34,543 bases of DNA from Occallatibacter sp. (GTDB lineage Bacteria > Acidobacteriota > Terriglobia > Terriglobales > Acidobacteriaceae): the NCBI GenBank assembly GCA_017883405.1, contig JADGNO010000248.1, forward strand, positions 1-34,543, read 5' to 3'. The position numbers and the translations under genes are program-made. Below the pieces are notes generated by a model. It did no database searches and was not told where the DNA came from. It saw only the letters and a program-made list of their open reading frames with translations. This document shows, one piece after another, positions 24,257-33,347 of this stretch (positions are counted from its first letter, which is position 1; the number at the start of each line of letters is the position of its first letter).

Positions 24257-24808
24257 ATGATGTCTCAATGCTCGTCCAAATCCAAGGCCGCGTTGGCAGC
24301 GATGCTCCTGATCTCAGCCGCAATGGCGGCGCAAGACAGAACCCCTCCAGCGCAGGCGAACCCTACTCCCGGATGCTCGGCCAAGCCAGAACAGATTGAA
24401 GCAAACAGAAAACTGGTATTGGATTTCTTCCGGCTCTCGGGAGAAGCAAGAATCGCACTGCTTGACCCTGCCTACAAGCAGCACAATCCCGTCGCGGTTC
24501 GACGTGCACAGCAGGAGCACCTGTCTGATTACGAAGAAGCGAGGAATGGGTTTCTCGCACAGGCCACCGGCCCCGTACATGGCCTCGGACTTGGCCCGAC
24601 GCCCCCCGGGAACCGTTTTGAAATTGTTACTGCGGAGTGTGACATAGTAACTGTCGTCCATCAGAACTTCAGGCACGATCCTACCGGCCAAGAAAAATTC
24701 TACGAGGCGTTCACCTTCGATACATTTCGAGTAAAGAGAGGCAAGCTCGTGGAACACTGGGATGGGGCCTCCATCAGCGCCCCCGAACCGACCCCGGCTA
24801 AGCCCTAA
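24257..24808 (+). CDS. Exported SnoaL-like (NTF2-fold) protein
   Basis: 183 aa. The start is the ATG 6 bases after GAGGAG (24245-24250); the open frame further upstream overlaps the regulator gene and is not used. Residues 1-24 form a signal peptide (AALAAMLLISAAMAA-Q). The rest matches the SnoaL-like aldol-condensation-type family: KLVLDFFRLSG, Y.QHNPVA, then DTFRVKRGKLVEHWDG near the C-terminus. NTF2-fold proteins bind small hydrophobic molecules in a cone-shaped pocket, and this subgroup has no defined reaction. It is divergent from the LacI-family gene, so both may be controlled from the 24094-24256 spacer, which includes the 8-bp palindrome TGTATACA (24102-24109). Confidence 0.8.
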   Translation: MMSQCSSKSKAALAAMLLISAAMAAQDRTPPAQANPTPGCSAKPEQIEANRKLVLDFFRLSGEARIALLDPAYKQHNPVAVRRAQQEHLSDYEEARNGFLAQATGPVHGLGLGPTPPGNRFEIVTAECDIVTVVHQNFRHDPTGQEKFYEAFTFDTFRVKRGKLVEHWDGASISAPEPTPAKP

Positions 24809-24863
24809 TAGTCGAAGAATTTCATCTTCAGTGAACTATTATGCTGTAACCAGAGGACTGCCA

Positions 24864-25316
24864 ATGAACCGTGCGGAATACGACAAGATGCTTGAGGTTG
24901 CCCTCGACGAAGCGCGCCATGGCCGTGTCGAAGGCGGCATCCCCATCGGTGCAGCCATCTTTACGCGTGCGGGCGAACTCGTCAGCCGCGGTCACAACCG
25001 CCGCGTACAGCAGGGCGATCCAAGCATTCACGGCGAAACGGATGCATTTCGGCGCGCTGGCCGCCAGCGCAGTTATCGCGACCTCATCATGGTCACCACG
25101 CTCGCCCCCTGCTGGTATTGCAGCGGACTCGTGCGCCAGTTCAGGTTTGGCACCGTGGTCGTGGGCGAAAGCCGCACCTTTGCCGGCGGCCTCGACTGGC
25201 TTCGCGCCAATGGCGTTGAAGTCATCGACCTCGATAATCAGGACTGCCGTCAATTGCTCGAAGGCTACATCGCCGAGCACCCTGAAATCTGGAATGAAGA
25301 CATCGGAGAAGAATAG
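24864..25316 (+). CDS. Cytosine deaminase, yeast (zinc, CDA-fold) type
   Basis: A 150-aa cytoplasmic zinc deaminase that probably converts cytosine to uracil and ammonia. Zinc and catalytic motifs are HGE (His56, Glu58) and PCWYC (Cys83, Cys86). Similarity to the small yeast cytosine deaminase, from memory, extends beyond these: EGG(I/V)PIG near residue 25, RGHN.R at 42-47, GE...F around 101, and the C-terminus PEIWNEDIGE matching the yeast ending W.EDIGE. This distinguishes it from tRNA adenosine deaminases and from the large amidohydrolase CodA. The start is the ATG at 24864 with AGAGGA upstream; 55 bp separate it from the SnoaL-like gene. Salvage of nucleobases fits the purine-degradation operon a few kb away. 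Other nucleobase substrates cannot be excluded. Confidence 0.85.
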   Translation: MNRAEYDKMLEVALDEARHGRVEGGIPIGAAIFTRAGELVSRGHNRRVQQGDPSIHGETDAFRRAGRQRSYRDLIMVTTLAPCWYCSGLVRQFRFGTVVVGESRTFAGGLDWLRANGVEVIDLDNQDCRQLLEGYIAEHPEIWNEDIGEE

Positions 25317-25333
25317 TACGTGCTAAGAGACAT

Positions 25334-25366
25334 AAAAGGGCGGCTCCTTACGGAGCCGCCCTTTTT
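25334..25366. terminator. Bidirectional intrinsic terminator between convergent genes
   Basis: A perfect 14-bp stem (25334-25347 with 25352-25365), loop TTAC, with an A-run on one side and a T-run on the other. It ends the deaminase gene and, read in reverse, the second TonB-dependent receptor gene. Confidence 0.92.
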
Positions 25367-25388
25367 ATCATTGCGAGTGAACCGGGCA

Positions 25389-28300
25389 TCAGAAGTTCAA
25401 GTGCAGCGACATCTGGATCTGACGTGGCGATCCAATCGTGTGCGTCACAATTCCCAGTCCCGCCGGCTGAGAATACAAACCACCGGGGCCTGAAACAGGC
25501 TGCCCCGACTGCGGGAATGCATTGTAGAACGCGTTCTGCGAGACATCATTCCCAGGAATGTCAAAGCTGGTTGTGTTTGTCAGGTTATATACGTCGAACG
25601 TGTACTTAAGGTCGTAACGTTCGGTGATTTTCGTGTTCTTTACAATCGATGCATCCGCGCGCTTTTGGAACGACTGCCGGAAAATATTTCGTTGTCCGGT
25701 TGTGAAGCCGGTTTCGTAAGGATCGTCCGCTGGAATTGCACCATTGAGCCCGCCCGCCGGAAGCAGTGGAAGCGTGAAGCAAGCTGAATTCACGGCCGGC
25801 TGACCACCGCTCGGAGTCCACGCGCCCGACCCGCCGGTAAGAGCCTGTTTGGGCGTGCATCCCGGTGCCAGCGGCACAATTGGATTGGTGATGCCGTCGG
25901 CCGTGGAGTAATAAATGCTGCCGATGGCCCCGGAGTAATCGATGATGCTGTACGGCTGACCGCTCTGCAGCACCGCAAGCCCAATCAGCGACCATCCATT
26001 GATGAACTTGCCTTCCAGCGAGTTGACGTGAGCAATATTAGGTTCCTGAAATACATAGTTGATGTTGAAGACGTGCGTACGGTCAAAGTCCGATGAACCA
26101 TAAGCGCTGCGCAAATTCAAAGGATTGTTACCGTTGTAGAAAAGGCCCAATCCGCTCTGTTCGTCCAGTGCATGAGACCAGGTATATGAAGCGCCGAACT
26201 GGATTCCGCGGCTCATGCGTTTGTCCACATGAATCTGCAGCGCGTTGTAGTCGTCAACTCCCGCGGCCTTGTAATCGATCGATTCCGCGGCGTATCCAAT
26301 ATAAGGAACGCGCATGTCGACATTGCCGCCCTCGTACGTTGCAAGGTAGCTTGCCGGCGCGCCGAAACAGGACGGTGTCCCCGCTGGCAGATCGTTAAAG
26401 CCGACGTTGTATCCGTAGGTATACCGTTGCGGACATCCGCTGCTGCTTAGCATCGGGCTCGATGGCGATGCGATACCCGGCTGATTGAACGGCACCGGAA
26501 TCACCTGGTGGCGTCCGAGATTGCCCACGTAGCCAATTTCAACTGCTACGTCGTTGCGTGGCTGCCACTGGATGTCCAGCGTGTAGTTCATTGTGTAAGG
26601 CAGCTTGTTGGCGCGGTCATACACGCCAAGCGAAATTGGCTGGCCGTTGTTGATAATCTGCCCGCCGTTCGGCGTGTTTTGGCAGATGCCCGGGATTCCG
26701 GCAAGTCCGGTGTTGGCAATGCTGCAGGCGTTCGGCAGGTGACTGCTCAGATCCGATGCCTTCGGGCTTGTTGGCGCAGCGTACTGCAGCGTAGAGCCGT
26801 ACGGATTCTCCAGGTTTCCTGTATCTGCTGTTGGCGGTCCAGTGGGAGGATCGAAACGTCCGTTTCCGCCGCAGGTCGGAATGTAAAACTCATACAGCGA
26901 TTGTGTTCCCGTAGGACACGTTGAAGCATTCACGAATGGAAGCTGCTGATTTACGCCGAACGGTCCTCCCGTGACAGTGCCGATGGCGTAGCCGGGTGAG
27001 AAATAGCTGAACAGCTCTCCGCGGTCGTAATACATACCGGCCCCAGCGCGAACAACGAGTTTGTCGTGAAACATTGAAGGCTGCCACGCGGCGCCGATTC
27101 TTGGACCGATGCCCCATTGACGACCGGTGAGCGTCGTCGGGCTTACACCTGAAGTCCCATTGGCGTTATTGCCCGCGATGATCAATCCTGGGTTCACAAT
27201 CGTGTCGCTCGTCGCGTCGTACTTGTAGACCTTTGGATCGAAGTTGAAGATGCGGCCGTATTTCTCCGTCAGGCCCCCATCCCAGTCATAACGCACGCCC
27301 AGTGTGAGCGAGAGGGACGGCAGAATCTGGAACTTGTCCTGCACGTAAGTGCCGAGCTGGTTGGAGCGATAGTAGCGATTGGCATTGCCTTGCAGAAACG
27401 AGGTCACGTAGAAGCCCGTCGCCGAACTGCCCGGTGTTACAAATCCCTGCAGGAACTGGCTGAAGTCGTCTGTAGCCACCGTGCCCGTGCCGGTGCGCTT
27501 GTCGATGGTGTTGAGCTGCGTGTAGGTATAGTTGGCCCCGAATGCGAGCGTGTGTTTGCCCAGTATCCAAATGGCGTTCGAGGATGGCGCAAGCCGGTTC
27601 TGGAACATTCCAGTCATCGTGGACTGCGACTCCGCATTCGGCCCGACATTCAAATATGCGGAGCTAACGCCAGAGGGCTGGCTGCTGCCGAGGACGTTGT
27701 AAATTGAAACGCCAGGGAAATATTTCGACCCGAACATGTTGATCGATCCCGTGCCGGCTGCTCCACCGGGAATCGAACTCGGCCCAAACGGCTGTTCATT
27801 ATCCGCCCAGTTCTTTTCGCGGATGATGCCCATTGTTTGTGTCGTGCTCAGGTTGGGCCGGATCACCCACGAGTTGATGATTGAGGCCACCTGTGCTCCG
27901 GAATCAAGGTGCTCGGTAAATCCCGGCACGCTCGAGTATGCGAAAGGAGCCATCGTGGGATCGTGCTGGTAGTAGTACTTCAGGCTCAGTGTATCTTTCG
28001 AAGTCGCATCCCAATCCACGTCGGCAACACCCAGATTTGCGTTGAATCGCCCGGTACCTGGGATAAACGCATTGTCGAGGTGCTGAACCGTTGGTGACAC
28101 GCCTTTGAGCGCGTCGTTAGGGATCAGCCATTTGCCCGGCTCCCCAGGCAATGCAGGCGAGTTGAACAGCACCCGTGCCAACGGGTCCACCTGCGCTGCG
28201 GTAATGCTTGTGCCGAATGATGCGTTCGTGATTGCCGCAAGTCCAGCGGCCGAGCGATCGTCCGACAGACCCACCGGCACATCAAGAAATGAGTCGCCAA

Positions 28301-29396
28301 TTTCCTGGTCTGATACGTGCAAGTGTTGATAGCCAAGGAAGAAATAAACCTTATCCTTCAGAACCGGTCCGCCTACAGTGGCGCCAAGAATGTAGCGGTG
28401 CAACTGCGGCACTTTCATGTTCGCCGGAACGTCGGGATCCTGATTAAAGAAAAATGGAGCGGAATTGATCCAGCTAGTTCCGCGATGTCCATACACGGTG
28501 CCGTGAAATTGATTAGTGCCCGCGCTGGTGCTCATGTCGATGTGCGCTCCGGACGTTGAGCCCTGCTGCGCATCGTACATCGAGGCATTCACGCGTACTT
28601 CCTGCAGAAATTCGGGCGCGGGCGTGGGCAGCGCATTGCCGATTGAGAGATAAATCGACGCGGCTGACACAATTACGCCTCCACCTCCACCCGGGCTGGT
28701 CTGCACGCCGGTGCTGTTGATTACGCGCGCTGAAGGAACCTGGCTGGTGCTCTTGCCGTTGAACAAATTGCTGGCGTCAACACCGTTCAGTGAAAAGCTG
28801 TTGCTGGTGTCTCGCTGTCCGTTTGCCCAGATAGGTTGATTGCCCAAACCTGAATTTGCGCCGGTCCCGCTCGGCAGTTCGGCGCTTACTCCTGCTGACT
28901 GCGTGGCCAGACCCGTAAAGCTCCCCGTCGGCAGCGGAGCTGCATCAATCTGCGCCCTGTCCATTACGTATCCGTTGGTCGTGTCCGTCGCGTTCATCAG
29001 CGGCGTCGCTTCCACTTCCACCGTAGTCGTTGCCTCGCCCACCTTCAGTGCCGCGTTCACAGTCGCCGTTCGATATGCCTGCACCGCGATGTGCTGGGTC
29101 TTCTGCGCGTCGAATCCCTCTGCGGAATATGTCAGCGTGTAGGCGCCGATGGGAAGATTGACAAACGTGTACACGCCGGTTCCGTCCGTCTTGGTGGCGC
29201 GCGTCATAGCCGTTTGCTCTGCGAGCACAGTGACTGTGGCATTTTGAATTGCGCCACCCGTTGGATCAGTCACCTGACCGGTAATTCCACCCAGCGTTTG
29301 CTGTGCTATCAGCGCGTACGAACACAGCACGATGACTGCTGCAACCGCCAGCAGCCTAGGGAAGTGGGAGGAAAACAAACGCTTCGAAAACGTCAT
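25389..29396 (-). CDS. Oar-like TonB-dependent outer-membrane receptor (second)
   Basis: A 1335-aa outer-membrane receptor. The signal peptide is at residues 1-32 (LLAVAAVIVLCSYALIA-Q), and the carboxypeptidase-regulatory-like domain is at about 34-118 (ITGQVTDPTGGAIQNATV, GVYTFVNLPIGAYTL). The plug-like region (~120-310) has NGQRDTSNSFSLNGVDASNLFNG, a PGGGGG turn and SGAHIDMSTSAGTNQFHGTVYG. A long barrel follows, ending LHLNF. It resembles the receptor at 1606-5250 in architecture but is clearly diverged. GAGGTC precedes the ATG. It stands alone, ending at the shared terminator. Cys pairs in the late extracellular-loop region (for example CPTGTQ...PTCGGN) suggest disulfide-stabilised loops. 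The ligand is unknown. Nearby hydrolases and nucleobase genes do not identify it. Confidence 0.9.
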   Translation of the reverse strand: MTFSKRLFSSHFPRLLAVAAVIVLCSYALIAQQTLGGITGQVTDPTGGAIQNATVTVLAEQTAMTRATKTDGTGVYTFVNLPIGAYTLTYSAEGFDAQKTQHIAVQAYRTATVNAALKVGEATTTVEVEATPLMNATDTTNGYVMDRAQIDAAPLPTGSFTGLATQSAGVSAELPSGTGANSGLGNQPIWANGQRDTSNSFSLNGVDASNLFNGKSTSQVPSARVINSTGVQTSPGGGGGVIVSAASIYLSIGNALPTPAPEFLQEVRVNASMYDAQQGSTSGAHIDMSTSAGTNQFHGTVYGHRGTSWINSAPFFFNQDPDVPANMKVPQLHRYILGATVGGPVLKDKVYFFLGYQHLHVSDQEIGDSFLDVPVGLSDDRSAAGLAAITNASFGTSITAAQVDPLARVLFNSPALPGEPGKWLIPNDALKGVSPTVQHLDNAFIPGTGRFNANLGVADVDWDATSKDTLSLKYYYQHDPTMAPFAYSSVPGFTEHLDSGAQVASIINSWVIRPNLSTTQTMGIIREKNWADNEQPFGPSSIPGGAAGTGSINMFGSKYFPGVSIYNVLGSSQPSGVSSAYLNVGPNAESQSTMTGMFQNRLAPSSNAIWILGKHTLAFGANYTYTQLNTIDKRTGTGTVATDDFSQFLQGFVTPGSSATGFYVTSFLQGNANRYYRSNQLGTYVQDKFQILPSLSLTLGVRYDWDGGLTEKYGRIFNFDPKVYKYDATSDTIVNPGLIIAGNNANGTSGVSPTTLTGRQWGIGPRIGAAWQPSMFHDKLVVRAGAGMYYDRGELFSYFSPGYAIGTVTGGPFGVNQQLPFVNASTCPTGTQSLYEFYIPTCGGNGRFDPPTGPPTADTGNLENPYGSTLQYAAPTSPKASDLSSHLPNACSIANTGLAGIPGICQNTPNGGQIINNGQPISLGVYDRANKLPYTMNYTLDIQWQPRNDVAVEIGYVGNLGRHQVIPVPFNQPGIASPSSPMLSSSGCPQRYTYGYNVGFNDLPAGTPSCFGAPASYLATYEGGNVDMRVPYIGYAAESIDYKAAGVDDYNALQIHVDKRMSRGIQFGASYTWSHALDEQSGLGLFYNGNNPLNLRSAYGSSDFDRTHVFNINYVFQEPNIAHVNSLEGKFINGWSLIGLAVLQSGQPYSIIDYSGAIGSIYYSTADGITNPIVPLAPGCTPKQALTGGSGAWTPSGGQPAVNSACFTLPLLPAGGLNGAIPADDPYETGFTTGQRNIFRQSFQKRADASIVKNTKITERYDLKYTFDVYNLTNTTSFDIPGNDVSQNAFYNAFPQSGQPVSGPGGLYSQPAGLGIVTHTIGSPRQIQMSLHLNF

Positions 29397-29719
29397 GTGC
29401 CTGACCTCAAGGTAGAGAATTCCCGTACTTTTTATTGTTCATCTGGTGTCTTGTAGTTGAGAAAATCCAGCTTTGTTTTCGGGCCCTCCTAAAAGAAATT
29501 TGGGCAAGCCCAGTGCCAAGTGATGCACAAGCCGTGGCCGGCTCGGTTGAGAACTGCATTCGAAGGTAGAATAGCCACATTGCCGTAAGGAACATCTAAA
29601 GATTCTCTTGTGAGAAGCGGCCCATTGATGTGGATAATCTGCTCATTTCATACGCTGTTTGACCGGCAGTAAGCGCGCCACAATCGGCCTGAACCTTCTG
29701 TAGCTGAGGAACTGCAAAA
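29397..29719. other. Divergent intergenic region, receptor / DUF2165 gene
   Basis: 323 bases without a convincing gene. It must hold promoters for both flanking genes, but none stands out. Small perfect inverted repeats are TGGGC/GCCCA (29501-29512) and TTCTC/GAGAA (29603-29616). A possible 11-codon leader ORF (MNNKKYGNSLP) ends inside the receptor ribosome binding site on the minus strand, but nothing supports its translation. Confidence 0.5.
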
Positions 29720-30217
29720 ATGATCACCCGGATGGCCAAAACGCTGCTTCTGGCGGGCATCGGTCTCTTCTATGCACTCGTGGTCTTCAACAATCTCACC
29801 GATTTCGGATCGAACTACCAGTTCGTTCAACATGTTCTTTCCATGGACAGCACCTTTCCGGGCAATCACGGCATGTACCGCGCGCTGCCATCACCCACCT
29901 GGTACCTGGCCTTCTATTTCTCCATCATTGCGTGGGAAATCGCGAGCACCGTTCTGCTCTGGTGGGGCTTCGTAAAGCTGATGCGCGCGCTCCAGCTCTC
30001 CGCTTCGAAATTCAACGCGGCCAAGCGAATTCCGATTATGGCGCTCACGCTTTCATTGCTGATGTGGCTGGTGGCGTTCCTGTCGGTTGGCGGCGAGTGG
30101 TTTCTAATGTGGCAGTCGCGCGAATGGAACGGACAGGAAGCTGCGTTCCGAAACTTCGCAGTTGTGGCACTTGTACTCTTAGTGCTACTGCAGCCGGACA
30201 CCGATCTCCAACCCTGA
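29720..30217 (+). CDS. DUF2165-family small integral membrane protein
   Basis: 165 aa with about four transmembrane segments: residues ~7-25 (LLLAGIGLFYALVVFNNLTD), ~61-83 (YLAFYFSIIAWEIASTVLLWW), ~104-126 (IPIMALTLSLLMWLVAFLSVGG) and ~143-160 (NFAVVALVLLVLLQP). NNLTDFGSNYQFVQHVLSMD after the first helix and WEIA in the second fit DUF2165. The function of the family is unknown. TGAGGA precedes the ATG. It converges on the permease gene with only 20 bp between the stops and no clear terminator. Confidence 0.85.
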   Translation: MITRMAKTLLLAGIGLFYALVVFNNLTDFGSNYQFVQHVLSMDSTFPGNHGMYRALPSPTWYLAFYFSIIAWEIASTVLLWWGFVKLMRALQLSASKFNAAKRIPIMALTLSLLMWLVAFLSVGGEWFLMWQSREWNGQEAAFRNFAVVALVLLVLLQPDTDLQP

Positions 30218-30237
30218 TCCGTTGCCCCGGCCCAATG

Positions 30238-31641
30238 TTATGCAATTGAGGCCGCATGCTTCCGCCGCAGGCCGTACCACGCAAGCCCCGCCACAATGTA
30301 AGCGAGATAAATAAACGGAATGCGGGAGTGAGCCGCATCGGCCGCAGATCGAATGTCGAACGCTGCAACCATCGCCATGACCAGCGCGGTAAAGATGCTC
30401 ACTGCAGCCACAGTCTGCGAATGTTGTCCAACCGCCTTGCGGCCGAATGGCAGCGCGATCGCAACCAGCGCGTAGATGGTCAGAAATCCAAACACTGCCA
30501 GCGATCCTGACAAGTCGTATATCTCCGATCCCGTAAACCCGAATGCCGCCATTGAAGCTGTGCCCACCAGCACGAGAGCCGCGCACAGAAGAATCGCAGC
30601 AACAGGTGTCTTATGGCGCGGATTGGTTCGCTCCAGCCGCGCCGGAAGAATACCGCCATGCGCCATCCGCATCAACACGCGCGCCGCCGCTGTAATGCAT
30701 GCCAGCGCGCAGGCAAACATGCTTACCATCGCGCCAAAATCAATTGCCACGCCAAGCGGCGAAAATCCAGCCTTGCCTGCCAGCATGTGCAGCGGGCTCG
30801 TCGAGTCGCTCAGCCGCGTTGTTTCAACGCGAAAGCCGACCACCTCGGCATACGAGCACATCATAAAGAACACACCCGCGAGCACGCCGCATTGAATGAC
30901 CGCGCGCGGAATCGTCCGCAGCGGCTCCCGCGCTTCTCCACCAAGCGTTGTTGCGGCTTCAAATCCTGCAAAGCTGAAGATAGACAAAACCAGCGCCGGG
31001 CCAAGAGACGAAAACGAAACACCCTTGAAACGGAACTGATCCATGTCAACATGAAAGCCGATGCGGAACGGCAGCATCAGCAACACCAGAACAACCAGGC
31101 TCACAGAAACAACTTCGATCCATAACATTAATTCCGCTGAAAGTTTGATATCCCGATATGCGATCATTCCTGCTGCAACGCACACCGCCGCAAGGCAGGG
31201 AATTGCCGGTGGCGTCGCGTGAAAAAGCTGTTGCGAAAATAGATCCGCATAATAAAGTGCTCCGCCTGCAACTGATGCGCCTGTTCCCAGGTACGCCAGC
31301 AGCAGCGCCCAGGCCGCCGTCACGCCAAATAACGGTGGCAGCGTGCTCGCTGTGTATGTGTAGAGCGAACCCGGTGAGGCTGACAACTTTGCAAAGCGGC
31401 TCACACAAAAACCCACCAGCAGAATCGCTCCCGTAGCCAGCAGGTAAACAAACCACGTTGCATTACCTGCCAGCGCAAACACCAGCGGGATGGTGAGCGA
31501 TGCCGACGTGCTGGGCGCCATGGCCGACACGGATTGCGCGAGCGTTTCAACCGGCCCCAGCGCACCAGCATGCAGGCCATACTCCTCGACCTCAACTTCC
31601 GCTGCATACACTCCGGCTGTCGACTTGGAAATATCGCTCAC
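30238..31641 (-). CDS. APC-superfamily permease at the end of the purine-degradation operon
   Basis: A 467-aa inner-membrane transporter with about 12 hydrophobic helices. The first helices carry AQSVSAMAPSTSASLTIP and SPGSLYTYTAS, and SFAGFEAATTLGGEAREP (about 220-240) is the APC-family signature loop. The start is GTG at 31641, 24 bp after the uricase stop, with AGGCAG upstream, so it belongs to the operon. APC proteins normally move amino acids. Operon position suggests uptake of a purine-derived or nitrogen compound, or export of a product, but this is inference. Classical urate/xanthine carriers are NCS2 proteins, which this is not. Confidence 0.85.
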   Translation of the reverse strand: MSDISKSTAGVYAAEVEVEEYGLHAGALGPVETLAQSVSAMAPSTSASLTIPLVFALAGNATWFVYLLATGAILLVGFCVSRFAKLSASPGSLYTYTASTLPPLFGVTAAWALLLAYLGTGASVAGGALYYADLFSQQLFHATPPAIPCLAAVCVAAGMIAYRDIKLSAELMLWIEVVSVSLVVLVLLMLPFRIGFHVDMDQFRFKGVSFSSLGPALVLSIFSFAGFEAATTLGGEAREPLRTIPRAVIQCGVLAGVFFMMCSYAEVVGFRVETTRLSDSTSPLHMLAGKAGFSPLGVAIDFGAMVSMFACALACITAAARVLMRMAHGGILPARLERTNPRHKTPVAAILLCAALVLVGTASMAAFGFTGSEIYDLSGSLAVFGFLTIYALVAIALPFGRKAVGQHSQTVAAVSIFTALVMAMVAAFDIRSAADAAHSRIPFIYLAYIVAGLAWYGLRRKHAASIA

Positions 31642-31665
31642 CAGTCTGCCTTTCGCAATCAGTCG

Positions 31666-32508
31666 TTATCGCTCTACGGTTGCTTCAATGTAGCCGTGTG
31701 GCTCGTCAATGGGCACAAAGATATGGTTGGGATTGTCAAGCCCGAATGGGCTCAGGTCAGCCAGCAGGTGATGCAGATTCGGCATCGTGAGTTTGATTCG
31801 TTCGATCTCAGGCGCGGCATCCAGCGCGGCCTTCCCCATGTCGAACAACGTATGTTGCACGCTCAGGCTGTCATGCCCGGCAAACTCTTTCAGCAGCGCC
31901 GCAACAATGCGAGCGCGGACTTTCGCAAATTCCTGCGTCGGCAAAGCATAGTCCCACGTCACCTTCGCGCAAGTTCCGAAAATGCGGTCGGTCGCCGGCT
32001 TGAGTGTCGTCAACTTGTCTTTGATGTAGCCGGTGAACGCCGACTTCGTCGTTTTCAGAATCGTCAATCCGTCAACGCCGGAGCGAATTGACCATTCGCG
32101 GCCTTTGTCGCGAACAGCGCGAACAGTATGCACCTCAGGTCCGCAGAGTTTGAAGGTCGTGGCTTCCGCAGTGCCGTCTAACAGCATTCGTTCCCACGCG
32201 CGTTCCTTGATCTCCACCTTCACGCCGGAGACCTGCGCGTTATTCGCAAGCAGATAATCGCCAAGCTCCATCGCGAATTCTTCAATCGTCCTCGCCTTCG
32301 AGCCCCGGGCCACATAGTAGACGGTGTTCTTCATCGTGTCCGTGGGCAGCACTTTGCTGTTGTCGGCCTCGGTAAAGCTGGTTTCAAAATCGCCTTCGAG
32401 CAGCACGTTCACGCTCCACTCGTTAAAATCGTGCCGGTCCTCATGGCGGGTGATCCGCGACAAACGTACGCGGTGCTTCCCATAGCGATTACTGCCCAGT
32501 TTTGCCAT
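31666..32508 (-). CDS. pucL: Urate oxidase (uricase)
   Basis: A 280-aa cofactor-free oxidase that oxidises urate with O2 to 5-hydroxyisourate and H2O2 in the cytoplasm. It shows the two T-fold halves with the known landmarks: YGKHRVRL with the catalytic Lys (residue 11), VLPTDTMKNTVY with the catalytic Thr (around 57), the FTGY/DRIFGT strand region, and PNLHHLL with the third catalytic His near 250. Length is as usual for a single-domain uricase. Its ATG is 3 bases after the stop of the hydroxyisourate hydrolase gene and its Shine-Dalgarno sequence lies inside that gene's last codons, so translation is coupled. Confidence 0.96.
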   Translation of the reverse strand: MAKLGSNRYGKHRVRLSRITRHEDRHDFNEWSVNVLLEGDFETSFTEADNSKVLPTDTMKNTVYYVARGSKARTIEEFAMELGDYLLANNAQVSGVKVEIKERAWERMLLDGTAEATTFKLCGPEVHTVRAVRDKGREWSIRSGVDGLTILKTTKSAFTGYIKDKLTTLKPATDRIFGTCAKVTWDYALPTQEFAKVRARIVAALLKEFAGHDSLSVQHTLFDMGKAALDAAPEIERIKLTMPNLHHLLADLSPFGLDNPNHIFVPIDEPHGYIEATVER

Positions 32509-32511
32509 ATC

Positions 32512-32841
32512 TCAGCTTCCTCGATAGGTTGTGTAACTGTTGTCGCTCAGCAGCAGCGGCAGGTGATAGTGCCCGTCACCACTGCAATGGAAAGTAATGG
32601 ATATCTCTGGATAGATGGTTGCGCGGCCACGTTGCTTCACATATTCACCCGTAGCAAACGTGAGCCGATAAATTCCTTCACTCGCATCCGGAGCCAGATC
32701 ACGGCAGCGTCCGTCGCCGTCGGTCACACCAGCTGACAAAGCAAGAAATCCAGCGCCCTGCTGTTTTTCAAGCCGCACCGCGACACCAGCGGCCGGCTTG
32801 CCCAGCACTGTATCCAGAACATGGGTCGTAATCGTGCTCAT
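32512..32841 (-). CDS. uraH: 5-hydroxyisourate hydrolase (transthyretin-like)
   Basis: 109 aa. It hydrolyses the uricase product 5-hydroxyisourate to OHCU. It has the family start THVLDTVLGKPAAGV, a central YVKQRGRATIYPEISITF and the diagnostic C-terminal YRGS tetrapeptide. The conserved His residues (THVL; HYHLPLL) and Arg are present. The start is the ATG at 32841, which overlaps the stop of the upstream decarboxylase gene by 4 bp (ATGA); a longer frame upstream is not needed. Sits between uraD and the uricase gene, in the order expected for a co-translated urate pathway. Confidence 0.96.
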   Translation of the reverse strand: MSTITTHVLDTVLGKPAAGVAVRLEKQQGAGFLALSAGVTDGDGRCRDLAPDASEGIYRLTFATGEYVKQRGRATIYPEISITFHCSGDGHYHLPLLLSDNSYTTYRGS

Positions 32842-33347
32842 TCCACCAGCCACTTTCCCAGCCGAATCTGCGTAATCTGTCTCTGCTGCTCCGCCGCCTC
32901 GCGCCATTCGGTTGCGCGATCGTTTGCCAGTCGCCGCTTCAAAATCGCCAGCATCTCATCCGCCGACTTTCCTGTCGCGCACACAATGTAGGTAAAACCG
33001 AACTTCTGTTCATATTCCGCATTACCATCTGCAAGCTCAGCCAGTAACGTCAACTCAGCGGTCGCTACGGAAGACTGTTCCTGCCTCGACCACGCCACGG
33101 ATTTAGCCGCTGCCGACGCGGCCTTGCGCTCGCCAATGCGCGGATGACACGCGAACGCTTCCATCCAATCGTCCTCGGACATCATGGCCCACACCCGATC
33201 CGCCGCTTCACTCAGCTCAAACACATTCTCAATCGGGCGCAATGCAACCATCGCGGATGCCCAGTTCTGCGCCTCGCAGCACGACAGCATCGTATCTATG
33301 GCGGTAGCCTCGTCAGCGCAATTCCACGCATTCAGCGTTTCGTTCAT
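32838..33347 (-). CDS. uraD: OHCU decarboxylase
   Basis: 169 aa. It decarboxylates 2-oxo-4-hydroxy-4-carboxy-5-ureidoimidazoline stereoselectively to (S)-allantoin. The helical protein carries the signature FACHPRIGE with the catalytic His near residue 68, and FGFTYIVCATGKSADEML in the last third. I prefer the ATG at 33347, which overlaps the FAD-subunit stop as TGATG; a GTG one codon upstream is an alternative. With uricase and uraH it completes urate to allantoin. Allantoinase and later steps are not in the window. Confidence 0.95.
   Translation of the reverse strand: MNETLNAWNCADEATAIDTMLSCCEAQNWASAMVALRPIENVFELSEAADRVWAMMSEDDWMEAFACHPRIGERKAASAAAKSVAWSRQEQSSVATAELTLLAELADGNAEYEQKFGFTYIVCATGKSADEMLAILKRRLANDRATEWREAAEQQRQITQIRLGKWLVE

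Noticed and set aside
29407-29595. 62-aa minus-strand frame upstream of the second receptor, or its 11-codon end as a leader peptide
   Set aside because: There is no ribosome binding site at a usable distance and no run of regulatory codons or attenuator structure.
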